From contig JAEZSL010000158.1 of NCBI GenBank assembly GCA_023443925.1, positions 1-60,827 on the forward strand: a stretch of DNA of 60,827 nucleotides. The letters run 5' to 3'. This stretch comes from Bacillota bacterium (GTDB lineage: Bacteria > Bacillota_A > Clostridia > Lachnospirales > Lachnospiraceae). Below the pieces are notes generated by a model. The model saw nothing but the letters and a program-made list of their open reading frames with translations. It ran no database searches and was not told the origin of the DNA. Every line of letters starts with the position of its first letter. Position 1 is the first letter of the stretch. Positions 18,103 through 27,615 of this stretch are shown here, one piece after another. Position numbers and translations under genes: made by a program.

Positions 18103-19242
18103 CTATAACGCTCCCAGCATCTGATGAACCTTGGGCATCCACTCGCTGATGGGAATGCCCTGAGGACATTTATCTTCGCATATCCTGCATTGAATACAAG
18201 CCGCAGCACGGTTAACTTCATCAAAGAAGTTAAGGTATTCCCGGCGGGAGCCGTTTACATCATCATGAATTACGCTGCCGTTGTATAACTCAAAATTCCT
18301 TGGAATTTCTACGTTATTAGGACATGGCATACAATAACTGCAGCCTGTACAAGGGATGGCTGCCCTTTCAATATATTTGGTGCGGATGCGGTCAAACAGT
18401 TTAAGTTCTTCCTCACCTAAAAGCCCTACTCCGCAGCGGTTGGCAGCTTCAATATTTTGCTCTACCTGTTCCATATTGCTCATACCGCTTAATAACAAAG
18501 ATACCTCCGGTTGATTCCACAACCATTGAAGTGCCCATTCGGCCGGAGCATATTTAACCGTACTTTCATCGAAAATTGCCCGGATATCTGACGGAGGATT
18601 GGCCAACCTGCCTCCCAGTAACGGTTCCATAATTACCACGCCGATACCTTTTCCTGCCGCATATTTTAACCCGCTTACTCCTGCCTGGTTTTCAATATCC
18701 ATGTAATTATACTGGATCTGGCAAAAATCCCACTTATCATAGCCATCCACGATTTCGATAAAAGCTTTCGCTTCATCATGAAAGGAAAAGCCCAGATATT
18801 TTATTTTACCGGAATTCTTGGCAGCTTCCGCCCGTTCAAGAATATTATGCTTTAAAATTACATTTTCCCAGGATTCTTTTGAAAGACTATGTAACAGATA
18901 GAAATCGATATAGTCCGTCTGGAGTTTATTTAACTGTTCCTCCAATAACCGGTCAAAATCAGCCCCGCTGTTAATCAGCCAGGTCGGAGATTTGGTAGCC
19001 AGGTATACCTTTTCCCGGTAACCGTCCTTTAAAGCTTTGCCGGTTACAATCTCACTGTTACCGCCATGATACGGGTAAGCCGTATCCACATAATTAACAC
19101 CCTCATCAATTGCCGTACGGATCATTTTGATGGCTTCCTCTTCCACAATATTATGGGGATCTCCATCGGTGGGAAGCCTCATGGCCCCAAATCCTAAGGC
19201 TGATACCATTACATCTAACTTACCGAATTTTCTATACCTCAT
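18103..19242 (-). CDS. Aldo/keto reductase with C-terminal 4Fe-4S ferredoxin domain
   Basis: 379 aa. N-terminal AKR barrel (GFGAMRLPTDGD; catalytic-type Asp/Tyr in NYVDTAYPYHGGNSE), then a ferredoxin-like tail with CTGCSYCMPCPNNVEIP and CIQCRICEDKCPQGIPI, i.e. two iron-sulfur cluster motifs. This architecture is common in anaerobes; substrates are largely unknown. Good Shine-Dalgarno AAGGAGTG. Monocistronic, with a terminator at 18014-18054. Confidence 0.92.
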   Translation of the reverse strand: MRYRKFGKLDVMVSALGFGAMRLPTDGDPHNIVEEEAIKMIRTAIDEGVNYVDTAYPYHGGNSEIVTGKALKDGYREKVYLATKSPTWLINSGADFDRLLEEQLNKLQTDYIDFYLLHSLSKESWENVILKHNILERAEAAKNSGKIKYLGFSFHDEAKAFIEIVDGYDKWDFCQIQYNYMDIENQAGVSGLKYAAGKGIGVVIMEPLLGGRLANPPSDIRAIFDESTVKYAPAEWALQWLWNQPEVSLLLSGMSNMEQVEQNIEAANRCGVGLLGEEELKLFDRIRTKYIERAAIPCTGCSYCMPCPNNVEIPRNFELYNGSVIHDDVNGSRREYLNFFDEVNRAAACIQCRICEDKCPQGIPISEWMPKVHQMLGAL

Positions 19243-19418
19243 ATTCTACACTCCTTAGCTTTAAATTATAGACTTTAGTTGCCGGGAAATCGTTACCGTA
19301 CAAAAGTAATACATATTTTCCCAATCACATTATAGCAGGAATGCGTTCAGATATCCATAGCAAATTGTATATACAGGTTCATGTTAAATATTTGCCGGTT
19401 TCTTATATATGTAAGTGT

Positions 19419-19967
19419 TTACAGATTGCAGTCACTGTCCTTCAAACAAGGAGCATGTCTGTCCATCTCCGATAGTACAGGCTTATCAACAGGAAACTGA
19501 AGGTTCAGTTCAGGATCGTTATACATAATAGCCCTCCTGTAATCCGGATGGAATTCATTGTCAATCTTCATGACCACCTCCGTGTTATCTTCCAGTGACA
19601 GAAAAGCATGTCCAAAACCGGAGGGGATATATATCTGCTTTCTATTTTCCGGAGAGATTTCTACACATATCCATTCCTTGTAGGTTTGGGAATCGCGTCG
19701 TAAATCAACGGCAAAATCCAGTCCGCGTCCTTTGATACAGTATAGTAATTTGGCCTGAGCCATTGGGTGGTTCTGAAAATGTATTCCATACAGGGTTCCT
19801 TTTGCACTGGGACAATATATCGTTTCTTCAATAAATTCCGTGGTAATACCAGCCTCGGTTAATTCTCTCTTTGAAAATATCTTATGGGAACTGCCCCGGT
19901 TGTCCAATCCGCTGTCATATTCCAGTACCAAAACTTCCTTAAGCTTTGTGGGTGTGGACTTTAACAT
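19419..19967 (-). CDS. rfbC: RfbC/RmlC-like dTDP-4-dehydrorhamnose 3,5-epimerase
   Basis: 182 aa from ATG 19967 (AAGGAGGTCAGAAT upstream; the longer reading lacks a ribosome site). Cupin fold with GTLYGIHFQNHPMAQ (catalytic His), DFAVDLRRDSQTYKEW and YIPSGFGHAFLSLED. Converts dTDP-4-keto-6-deoxy-glucose into the rhamnose epimer. No other rml genes are nearby, so it may serve an unlinked pathway or a different dTDP sugar. Confidence 0.88.
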   Translation of the reverse strand: MLKSTPTKLKEVLVLEYDSGLDNRGSSHKIFSKRELTEAGITTEFIEETIYCPSAKGTLYGIHFQNHPMAQAKLLYCIKGRGLDFAVDLRRDSQTYKEWICVEISPENRKQIYIPSGFGHAFLSLEDNTEVVMKIDNEFHPDYRRAIMYNDPELNLQFPVDKPVLSEMDRHAPCLKDSDCNL

Positions 19968-20170
19968 ATTCTGACCTCCTTCTGATCTTGTAAATGTATA
20001 ACATATTTTACCATATAACAGAACAATAGCCAAGTTAACAAGATCTTTTCAGATTTAACGCAGCCAAAAAAAGTGATGTTTTAAAATTATTAAATATTTA
20101 AATCCACATAGTTTCCTCTCTTGCCGTTTTTGATTGCGTAATTCATGGCAGCCAGCAATACTCCAATTTG

Positions 20171-20233
20171 CATTTTATCATAGTTTATATACATTTTATT
20201 ATAGTTTTTTATACATTATATTATAGTTTATTA
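20171..20233. repeat. Three tandem ~21-bp AT-rich repeats upstream of the GH116 gene
   Basis: Units at 20171-20191, 20192-20213 and 20214-20233, each CATTTTATTATAGTTTNTATA with small variation. They lie about 290 bp before the GH116 start in an otherwise gene-free interval (19968-20517) and could be a protein-binding array or AT-rich UP region. Confidence 0.6.
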
Positions 20234-20517
20234 CATTGCCAGTAAAGCAGCAATGTGGTAAACTACAAGCTGAAATAATTCCAAATAATGCAATAACAAA
20301 ATTATTTATAGCAAATTTGAAGTATAACTACGGTTTCCGAGTTTTATTTAATGCAAAAAATCAAACGTACAAACTGCTTTTCCAGTAAAGGATTTCTTGG
20401 TGAAATTATAGTTATGGTATACGACAAGAAGCCCATTCCTGTCAGGTGAATTATTGGGATAATTACCAGAAAATAAGAAAACAATGACAGATGCAAACTA
20501 TTTCAGGAGGTATCGAT

Positions 20518-23181
20518 ATGATACAATTTAAAACGAAAAGCTTACAAACCAGCGGTATTCCACTAGGCGGAATCGGTACAGGCTCTGTGGAAATTCGTCC
20601 GGACGGTGAATTTCATGAGTGGCAGATCTCCAACCAGGATAAATGGGCAAAATGCGTTGGTGGTTCAACCCGTAATGTAGATGACGGCGAAAAACTTGCA
20701 GGTGCCCTATCCTTTTATCTTCGTACAGAAAGTGAGGATAATAACAGCGAACCGGTGCGTGTCCGACGTTTGGGATTTGGTCTTGGTCACGGACAGGACA
20801 GGGAAGAATATAACTATCGCATGTTCTCATGGATTAAGCCTGTGGAAGAGATTCAGTTTACAGGAAAATTCCCGGTTGCAGAACTTGAATATATAGACGA
20901 GGAGCTTCCGGTTGAAGTAGTATTAGAAGCAATAAATCCTTTCACACCCCATGATCATAAAATCGCCGGTACACCAGGCTTTTATCTGAAATTCAAACTT
21001 AAAAATAAATCCAATAAAAAAGTTAAAATATCTCTGGCCGGTAAGCTTAGAAACCTTTTAATAAATGAAAATCGTGACATTACAAGAGTTAATAAGATTG
21101 AGACAGAAAATGGCGTAACCACATTAAATATGGAAGTAATCGAGCATTGGGGACATTCTAAGGAACATAATAATGGTAGTGTCTGCCTATCCGTAAGAGG
21201 TGGAAATCCAAGCTGGATAACCGGGGACTATCCCGCCTATATGAATGAGTATGTTGCCAATGGCGAATATGGCGTTGTAGAGGAATCCTTCCTTTTCGCC
21301 CTAAGACACGAAGGTAAATTGCAATCCTCAAAAAATGAAGTGGAATATAAAGACCCAATTCCAAATGATGATGACTTAACAGGACTCTCCGAAGAAAGAT
21401 TGGACTATCATCTGGAAAAGCTTTTAGAATGTGCTTTCGCACAAAGCGTAATGGATCGGGTTCTGAATGTTAAAAAGGAGCTTTTAAAAACCCGCGAGGG
21501 CAAGATTCATGCCGTATCCTATCTGCGTACCGTAAGAGATGCCTTAGCCGGCCATCATTCCGATATGCATGGCTCCTGGGGTGATGGCGCATTATGCTCA
21601 GACTTTGAGCTGGAAGCAGGAGAAACTCAGACCGTTGATTTCGTTTTCTCCTGGTATTTTCCTAACCATTACAGCTCTACAGGTGAATTTCAGGGACATA
21701 TGTATGAAAATTTCTTTGGCAGCGCTAAGGAAGTTAACCGTTTCCTTGTAAAGAACTTAGAAGTCATACCCGAAAAGGTATTAAACTTTGCAAATATTTT
21801 ATTAAACACCAGCTTTGATCCCGCTTACGCCGATGCCTGGTCAATTCATCTTGCAACTTTAGTTAAATGCTCCTGGTGGATTAAATCCGGTGAGTTCGGA
21901 ATATGGGAGGGCCTGGGTTCATGCGGCTTCCATACCACGGATATTACGTATCATGGTTCTTTCGGAATTATCAGTCTGTTTCCGGAATTGCAAAAAGCCC
22001 AAATGGAGATGGGTGCAAAATTCCAACGTGAGGACGGAAGGGTTCATCACTTTTTCACACCGGATTTCTCTGCTGTTGATGACGGCTTCAACCGTGTGGA
22101 TATGAACCCCCAGTTTGTACTCCTCCTTTGCCGTGATTATTTATATACAGGTGACAAGGAATATATAAAAAATCTCTGGGGTAATATCGTTAAGGCGATG
22201 GACAGTATCGCGCAGCTTGATTCTGACGGTGACGGACTTCCGGATACCGGTACAAAACGCAACACCTATGATGCCTGGAATTTCTATGGCAATTCCACCT
22301 ATATCTCCGGCCTATGGCTGGCTTCCCTAAAAGCAGCCGTAATACTTGCAGAAGAGATTGGTGACAGTATAAACGCAGGAAAATGGACAGTAATTTTTGA
22401 AAACGGCATACAATCCTTTGATAAAGCTTTATGGAATGGCGATTATTACAGACTTTGGGTTGACGGAGAAAACCGTGATGAATGCTGTATGACAAACCAG
22501 CTGGACGGCGAATGGTTTGCCAGAATGATTGGCCTTAATAACCTATTACCAACAGACAAGCTGGAAACAGCCATGAAGTCTATTTTGAAAAATAATTTTT
22601 CCAGTGAAAACGGCTTAATTAATGCCACCTATCCGGAAGGAACAGACCCGACAATTTATACCTACAGAAACTGTCAGGCTGAAGCAAACTGGACCGGTGT
22701 AGAATATTCCATGGCCGCTCTTTGCATTATGCTTGGCATGGAGGACAATGCCAGGAAAATCGTTAAAAATGTGGACAAGCGTTATCGCCGTATTGGCCAG
22801 GTTTGGAACCATGCTGAGTGTGGTGACCACTATTACAGACCGCTTTCAAGCTGGGCTTTAATGCAGGCATTAACCGGCTTCTTCTACAATGCCGCAAACC
22901 TAAGCCTGACGATTTCCAAAACAGACACTGGGATTGAGAGCCATGGCCCATGGGTAACTTCTACAGCTTGGGGTGATATTTCAAAGAAAGAAAATGAAAT
23001 TATCATCACCTGCCAAAGCGGTACTTTGGAGATTTCCAGTATTACAACTAATTTCTTTGAAGATGATATTAAAGTGTATGTTAATGGCAAAACCATTGAT
23101 ATAACACAATCAAAAGGTATTATAAGCTTTGAAAAAGACAAATTAACAAGCGGCGATGTACTTACTATTAGTCTCAACTAA
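20518..23181 (+). CDS. GH116 family glycosidase (beta-glucosidase / glucosylceramidase-like)
   Basis: 887 aa, no signal peptide. Start fixed at 20518 by CAGGAGG. N-terminal beta-sandwich begins SGIPLGGIGTGSVEIRPDGEFHEWQ, typical of the GBA2/GH116 family; C-terminal (alpha/alpha)6 barrel follows. Candidate catalytic residues: Glu464 in IWEGLGSCGFHTTDITY and Asp585 in NTYDAWNFYG. GH116 enzymes hydrolyse beta-glucosides and beta-xylosides, in agreement with the nearby GH3. Large intergenic region upstream. Terminator at 23285-23323. Confidence 0.92.
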   Translation: MIQFKTKSLQTSGIPLGGIGTGSVEIRPDGEFHEWQISNQDKWAKCVGGSTRNVDDGEKLAGALSFYLRTESEDNNSEPVRVRRLGFGLGHGQDREEYNYRMFSWIKPVEEIQFTGKFPVAELEYIDEELPVEVVLEAINPFTPHDHKIAGTPGFYLKFKLKNKSNKKVKISLAGKLRNLLINENRDITRVNKIETENGVTTLNMEVIEHWGHSKEHNNGSVCLSVRGGNPSWITGDYPAYMNEYVANGEYGVVEESFLFALRHEGKLQSSKNEVEYKDPIPNDDDLTGLSEERLDYHLEKLLECAFAQSVMDRVLNVKKELLKTREGKIHAVSYLRTVRDALAGHHSDMHGSWGDGALCSDFELEAGETQTVDFVFSWYFPNHYSSTGEFQGHMYENFFGSAKEVNRFLVKNLEVIPEKVLNFANILLNTSFDPAYADAWSIHLATLVKCSWWIKSGEFGIWEGLGSCGFHTTDITYHGSFGIISLFPELQKAQMEMGAKFQREDGRVHHFFTPDFSAVDDGFNRVDMNPQFVLLLCRDYLYTGDKEYIKNLWGNIVKAMDSIAQLDSDGDGLPDTGTKRNTYDAWNFYGNSTYISGLWLASLKAAVILAEEIGDSINAGKWTVIFENGIQSFDKALWNGDYYRLWVDGENRDECCMTNQLDGEWFARMIGLNNLLPTDKLETAMKSILKNNFSSENGLINATYPEGTDPTIYTYRNCQAEANWTGVEYSMAALCIMLGMEDNARKIVKNVDKRYRRIGQVWNHAECGDHYYRPLSSWALMQALTGFFYNAANLSLTISKTDTGIESHGPWVTSTAWGDISKKENEIIITCQSGTLEISSITTNFFEDDIKVYVNGKTIDITQSKGIISFEKDKLTSGDVLTISLN

Positions 23182-23284
23182 CAGGATACCGCTGGTATAA
23201 TAACAGGATAAAGGCCTTGAAATATACAATAAGGATAAAATATAGAATTAAAACTAAATATAGTTAAAGTAAATATAGTCAAGT

Positions 23285-23323
23285 AACTCCTCCGGAATTT
23301 TACGTTCCGGAGGAGTTATTATT
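23285..23323 (+). terminator. Terminator of the GH116 gene
   Basis: 13-bp perfect stem AACTCCTCCGGAA / TTCCGGAGGAGTT with seven-base loop, followed by ATTATTT. Confidence 0.8.
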
Positions 23324-23408
23324 TGGGCAAAAAAATAAATTTAAGTTAGCAGCCATAACTACAGCAGTAAATATATCCATGAATTTTCACATATGACTAC
23401 CACCGGTT

Positions 23409-24602
23409 CTACTCTTCAAGATTTACTATACTTCCGTTATGGATTACCATATATAAATCTTCCAATGCCTCCAGGTCTTTTAACGGGTCCTCTCTCACTA
23501 CAATAATATCTGCAATCTTTCCAGCTTCCAGTGTGCCAAGCTGTGATTCCATACCGCAGATATAGGCGGCATTCTTAGTTGCTGCCTGTATAATATCCAT
23601 ATTGGACAATCCGGCCTCTTTCATTAACTTGATTTCTGTCATAGGCATACCTCTATCAAAATCCATTGCAAAGCCGCCATAGTCGGTTCCTAAGGCGATA
23701 TGTCCTCCCTTACTATAGAATAATGACAGATTAGAAATGGCCTTTTTATTCCAGTCTACGCTATACCGGCTGCTGATTCCATTCCAAAGTTCCAGCGTCG
23801 GCACCCAGTAAATTCCTTTCTCCGCAATCTGTTCCACAATTTCCTCACTTACAGGTTCTACAACCATGTGAGCCAGCTCATCCACCCCTCCCGAAATTGC
23901 CAGGGGCAGATTCCTGGCATGAGAAATATGGGCGGTCACTTTCTTTCCTCCTGCATGGGCGGTCTCCGTAATACTTTTAATCTCTTCTTCCGTTAACATA
24001 TTCCAGGTTTTACCCTGAAGATCATCTTCAATGGCTATCTTAATAACGTCCGGATTCTTATCCAGATATTCCTGTGTCTTCTCTGCAGCTTCTGCCGGAG
24101 AATCAACGGAAACACCTAATGGCGGAATATAACCGCCCGGTGCGGTTATGGGAGGCGAGGAAGTAACTATTCTTGCCAGCTGGTTGTTCTGATTGAGCCG
24201 GTCTCTGTCACCGGTATAATCCGTCCCGTCTCTTGCTGCCAGCTCACGTACCGTAGTAACACCATGATAAAGCCAGTTTTTAAGAGCTTGCTCTGAAAAC
24301 GTACAATGGACATGAGTATTGATAAAACCCGGTAAAACTATGTAACCTTGTAAATCAATCTGCTGATATTCCCTGTCTTTCCCTTTATCTGCTTCCGCTA
24401 TTTTTACGATGATTCCGTTACTTATATAGATACTTTTGCCTTCCGCCGGAGCTGCACCGGTTCCATCGATAATAGTGCAATTTGTAAGAATTATTTTATC
24501 TTCTCCCGCTTCCATGAGTACATTCTCTTGCTTACCGCAGGAACTTATTAGAATAAACAGGAAAATAAGTGAAGACATTACCAGTACCTTAAACCGCTTC
24601 AT
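23409..24602 (-). CDS. Amidohydrolase-family lipoprotein (imidazolonepropionase/prolidase-like)
   Basis: 397 aa from ATG 24602. N-terminal lipoprotein signal with lipobox LISSCG (Cys about 22). Metal-dependent hydrolase core: INTHVHC (HxH), VIKIAIEDD, KKVTAHISHARN, DELAHMVV and ALGTDYGG, the ligand set of subtype-III amidohydrolases. Surface-located enzyme cleaving an amide or peptide-type substrate; specificity unknown. 56 bp downstream of a PadR regulator on the same strand, probably one operon. Confidence 0.85.
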   Translation of the reverse strand: MKRFKVLVMSSLIFLFILISSCGKQENVLMEAGEDKIILTNCTIIDGTGAAPAEGKSIYISNGIIVKIAEADKGKDREYQQIDLQGYIVLPGFINTHVHCTFSEQALKNWLYHGVTTVRELAARDGTDYTGDRDRLNQNNQLARIVTSSPPITAPGGYIPPLGVSVDSPAEAAEKTQEYLDKNPDVIKIAIEDDLQGKTWNMLTEEEIKSITETAHAGGKKVTAHISHARNLPLAISGGVDELAHMVVEPVSEEIVEQIAEKGIYWVPTLELWNGISSRYSVDWNKKAISNLSLFYSKGGHIALGTDYGGFAMDFDRGMPMTEIKLMKEAGLSNMDIIQAATKNAAYICGMESQLGTLEAGKIADIIVVREDPLKDLEALEDLYMVIHNGSIVNLEE

Positions 24603-24658
24603 TTCACCATCCCCTAAAATTTTTATTAATTGCATCAAACATTGAAATTAAAGAATAC

Positions 24659-25216
24659 TCAATTATTTAGCTGCCTGCTCAACCGTTCAATACACTCATC
24701 ACACCAGTCAATCTTCATCTGTATCATCATTTCTCCATGTCTTACTGCTATCATGGAATAGTCATATTGTGAATCCCCGTATTGCTTTGTCTCAACCTCC
24801 TCTTTTGTCCGATTCATTCCGTCCAGATATCCGGTACAGATCTTCCTGAATTCCCTAAGTCTTCTGAGATTTTCTTCCACCGGAATAAATCTGCCGAAAA
24901 ATAATCTAACCAGCAGCTCATTATCCGCCGAATTACTTTTATTTACCGGCTGTTTCAGCCATTCCAGAAATTCTTTCTCTCCTTTCTCCGTAATTTTATA
25001 TACCTTCCGGTCATGCATGCGGTTTGAATCATCCGGAAGTAAAACCGCATACCCTTCCTCCATCATAACCTTTAACATTGGATAAATCTGTCCGTAATTA
25101 ATACGATAGAATTCACCCGTTGACTTTTCAATTCTTTTTTTTATGTCATAACCACACTTCGGTCCTAAATTTAGAGTACCCAGCATAATAAAAAATGTAT
25201 TGCTTGCTTTTAACAT
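24659..25216 (-). CDS. PadR family transcriptional regulator
   Basis: 185 aa from ATG 25216 (AAGGAGATATT). N-terminal winged helix with MLGTLNLGPKCGYDIKKRIE, FYRINYGQIYPMLKVMMEEGY and KVYKITEKGEKEFLEWL, then a long C-terminal helical dimerisation region. PadR proteins usually repress their own and neighbouring operons on ligand binding; here the partner is the amidohydrolase lipoprotein. Confidence 0.92.
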   Translation of the reverse strand: MLKASNTFFIMLGTLNLGPKCGYDIKKRIEKSTGEFYRINYGQIYPMLKVMMEEGYAVLLPDDSNRMHDRKVYKITEKGEKEFLEWLKQPVNKSNSADNELLVRLFFGRFIPVEENLRRLREFRKICTGYLDGMNRTKEEVETKQYGDSQYDYSMIAVRHGEMMIQMKIDWCDECIERLSRQLNN

Positions 25217-25243
25217 AATATCTCCTTTTTCATTGCGCACCAA

Positions 25244-25734
25244 TATAATCAGCTTGCTATAATTTAGTTTAATCGTTCAAATCAATTACATAGTTTATTG
25301 AAAATTTTAACTAAAGTAATATCAGAATAATTTATTGTTTATATATATCACCAAGTATATTTTCCAAAATTCATAAGCATATATTATTCATGTTTACAAA
25401 ATATATATCATTCTAATATATTATTATGGTATATATCTTACAGAAATATCCACATACTGTCAACCATTTTTTACATGTTCTACATTTCATTAATGTTATA
25501 TCCGCCCCCCAGATATTCCTTTGTTTTTAACTATTTGACTTCGTTTTTCTTTTACATGTTGCCAAAGATGCGTTGGTAAATACAGGAATAAAATAGTTAT
25601 AACTAATTTTTCTATAGAAAATCCCTCTTTTCATGGCTTATAATATTATCAGCCTGCTTTGAGATATTTCTAAACCAATATAAATTGTGCTTTATGAAGA
25701 CCAAAGCTAATGGAAAAAAAGGAGGATTTAATAA
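25244..25734. other. AT-rich intergenic region
   Basis: No gene seen. Divergent leader between padR (minus) and the GNAT-APH gene (plus). On the minus strand, TTGATT with TTATAG 17 bases downstream close to padR is a weak promoter candidate. Strong AGGAGG for the plus-strand gene at 25720-25725. Confidence 0.4.
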
Positions 25735-27351
25735 GTGAGCCATACTATAATTAAACAAATACATCCAGATGAATTTGGCACAATAAGAAAGCTCGACCGT
25801 GAAGCATTTCAATATAACGAACGCGGCAGCAACGGCGATCTGCATGAAGTTTTCGCAGATAACATCCGCCGTTCTCCTTACTATATCCCTGAACTTGACT
25901 TAGTGGCTGTCATGGATGATGGTTTTACTTATCTCGGACACGCAGTTTTTTCTGCATTGCCAATGGGGGATAACGGAGAGCATATTGTTTGGCTTAACTG
26001 CCTGGCGGTAAGGCACGGCGAGAAAGACAGCCATGCTGAAAAAACCTATGAATACCAACGGAAAGGTATTGGCAGGGCACTGGTAAAGCATGGACTTGAA
26101 ATTGCAAAGTCTCTAGGATATACCGGATGTATGACATGCGGTAATCCTGAGGTATATCAAAAGAAAATGGGATTTCATGACTGCCGTGAACTCGGCATTG
26201 ACAGAGACATAAGCGTGGATGACCCGGAGGGCTGCGTTTTCGCAATCGAACTTATACCGGGTGGTTTCGACAAAACAAATAAATTGCTAAGTTATGCTTA
26301 TTATGATTTTACTACCCTTGAGCAAATAAAGATTAAACCTGAAACACTAACAAAGGTTTTAAGTAAAATGCTTGGCACAAATATAATCCGCGCCGTCTTC
26401 CAATTAAAACAGCTGCAGGGTGGAACTTTAGGCGATGTACGGCTTGTCTCCGGCATGGCCGAAACTGCAAACGGCAGAAAACTGCCCTATAAAGTGGTCT
26501 TCAAGACACAGAAAAAGTGGGTACGCCCAGGAGACCCCCAATCATGGCACAGGGAATACGATCTATATATTTCGGATTTCAAAGATGCTTTTACCGATTC
26601 ATTATGCTGGCCGGAGTGCTACCACGCTGAAATGAACAATGACGAAATACAGATTTGGATGGAATACATCGACGGTATTTCAGGCAAAGACCTAGACATT
26701 GAAGCATTGGAACAGGCGGCAGAAGCATTGGGGCACTTTCAGGGAAAAATTTATCAGCAACATGAAACGTTAAAAAATATCACCTGCCTTGGAGACACCG
26801 GTTTCATGGAAAGGGAATTTGGACAGTGGAAACCGGAAACGGCGGAATACCGCTACTTGCATTCCGACGAATGTACTCTCCCGGAGCATCTGAGGCGAAT
26901 GCTCGTCGACACCCAGCGGCAAGCAGAAATGATATTTTCTAATATAAGCTGCCTGCCCGTTGTACTATGTCATCGGGATTTATGGATTGAAAATATCTTT
27001 ATAACTGACGCAAGAATCTTCCTGATCGACTGGGACTGTACCGGATGGGGCTTTATGGGAGAAGATATAGCAAGTCTTATTGCTGACGATTTTGATTATG
27101 ATAATCTGGATGAATATTACCGCAGGTTTATTCCGGCATATATCCGAGGCATTTCTGAATATATTGATGTTTCTGCTATCGAAGATTTTTATATTTGGGA
27201 GATGATAGTCATTAAGTTCGGTTACCGGTTTTTACAGGGGTTCATGTTCTCGCAATCTTCTGATGTAAAAGAGCAACAGATAAATGCACTTCAAAAACTC
27301 TATGAAATAAAAAAAGCTAAGGACACTCCTATTATAACAAGAATGTTATAG
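25735..27351 (+). CDS. Fusion protein: GNAT acetyltransferase + aminoglycoside phosphotransferase-like (APH) kinase
   Basis: 538 aa, GTG start behind GGAGGATTTAATAA. Residues about 1-180 are a GNAT domain (VWLNCLAVRHGEKDS, YQRKGIGRALVKHGLEIAK for CoA, VYQKKMGFHDC). Residues about 200-530 are an APH/choline-kinase fold: HRDLWIENIF with catalytic Asp415, then IDWDCTGWG with metal-binding Asp432/434. Architecture recalls the bifunctional AAC(6')/APH(2'') resistance enzyme but sequence differs, so the substrate (antibiotic or metabolite) is open. Monocistronic. Confidence 0.85.
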   Translation: MSHTIIKQIHPDEFGTIRKLDREAFQYNERGSNGDLHEVFADNIRRSPYYIPELDLVAVMDDGFTYLGHAVFSALPMGDNGEHIVWLNCLAVRHGEKDSHAEKTYEYQRKGIGRALVKHGLEIAKSLGYTGCMTCGNPEVYQKKMGFHDCRELGIDRDISVDDPEGCVFAIELIPGGFDKTNKLLSYAYYDFTTLEQIKIKPETLTKVLSKMLGTNIIRAVFQLKQLQGGTLGDVRLVSGMAETANGRKLPYKVVFKTQKKWVRPGDPQSWHREYDLYISDFKDAFTDSLCWPECYHAEMNNDEIQIWMEYIDGISGKDLDIEALEQAAEALGHFQGKIYQQHETLKNITCLGDTGFMEREFGQWKPETAEYRYLHSDECTLPEHLRRMLVDTQRQAEMIFSNISCLPVVLCHRDLWIENIFITDARIFLIDWDCTGWGFMGEDIASLIADDFDYDNLDEYYRRFIPAYIRGISEYIDVSAIEDFYIWEMIVIKFGYRFLQGFMFSQSSDVKEQQINALQKLYEIKKAKDTPIITRML

Positions 27352-27426
27352 TATAATAGCATAACTCAGCCGGTTATCTCAATTCGCGATTCTGCCGCGC
27401 CGCCGGAATGGGCATATCTGTCACAG

Positions 27427-27615
27427 ATGGTAAACTTTTTTCCATCCATGCTTTTATGGCCTATCCACTTTATGACGGCGCCTTGGGCAGAATACACGAG
27501 ATATTACTTTGGCCTTGTTGTAAATGTCAGCTTATACTTAACATTACTAATATTACAACAGAAAATCAATATCTCTGAAATTTCATTTTCATTTGGCTTA
27601 AATCTGCCCCATTAA
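27427..27615 (+). pseudogene. Probable fragment of a membrane protein
   Basis: 62 codons from an internal ATG without Shine-Dalgarno; open upstream in frame to the stop of the previous gene, reading APPEWAYLSQMVNFFPSM then a WPIHFMTAPW segment and a helix VVNVSLYLTLLILQQ. It looks like a C-terminal piece of a polytopic protein and runs 50 bp into the 3' end of the convergent DUF362 gene, so the terminus is not native. Confidence 0.35.
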
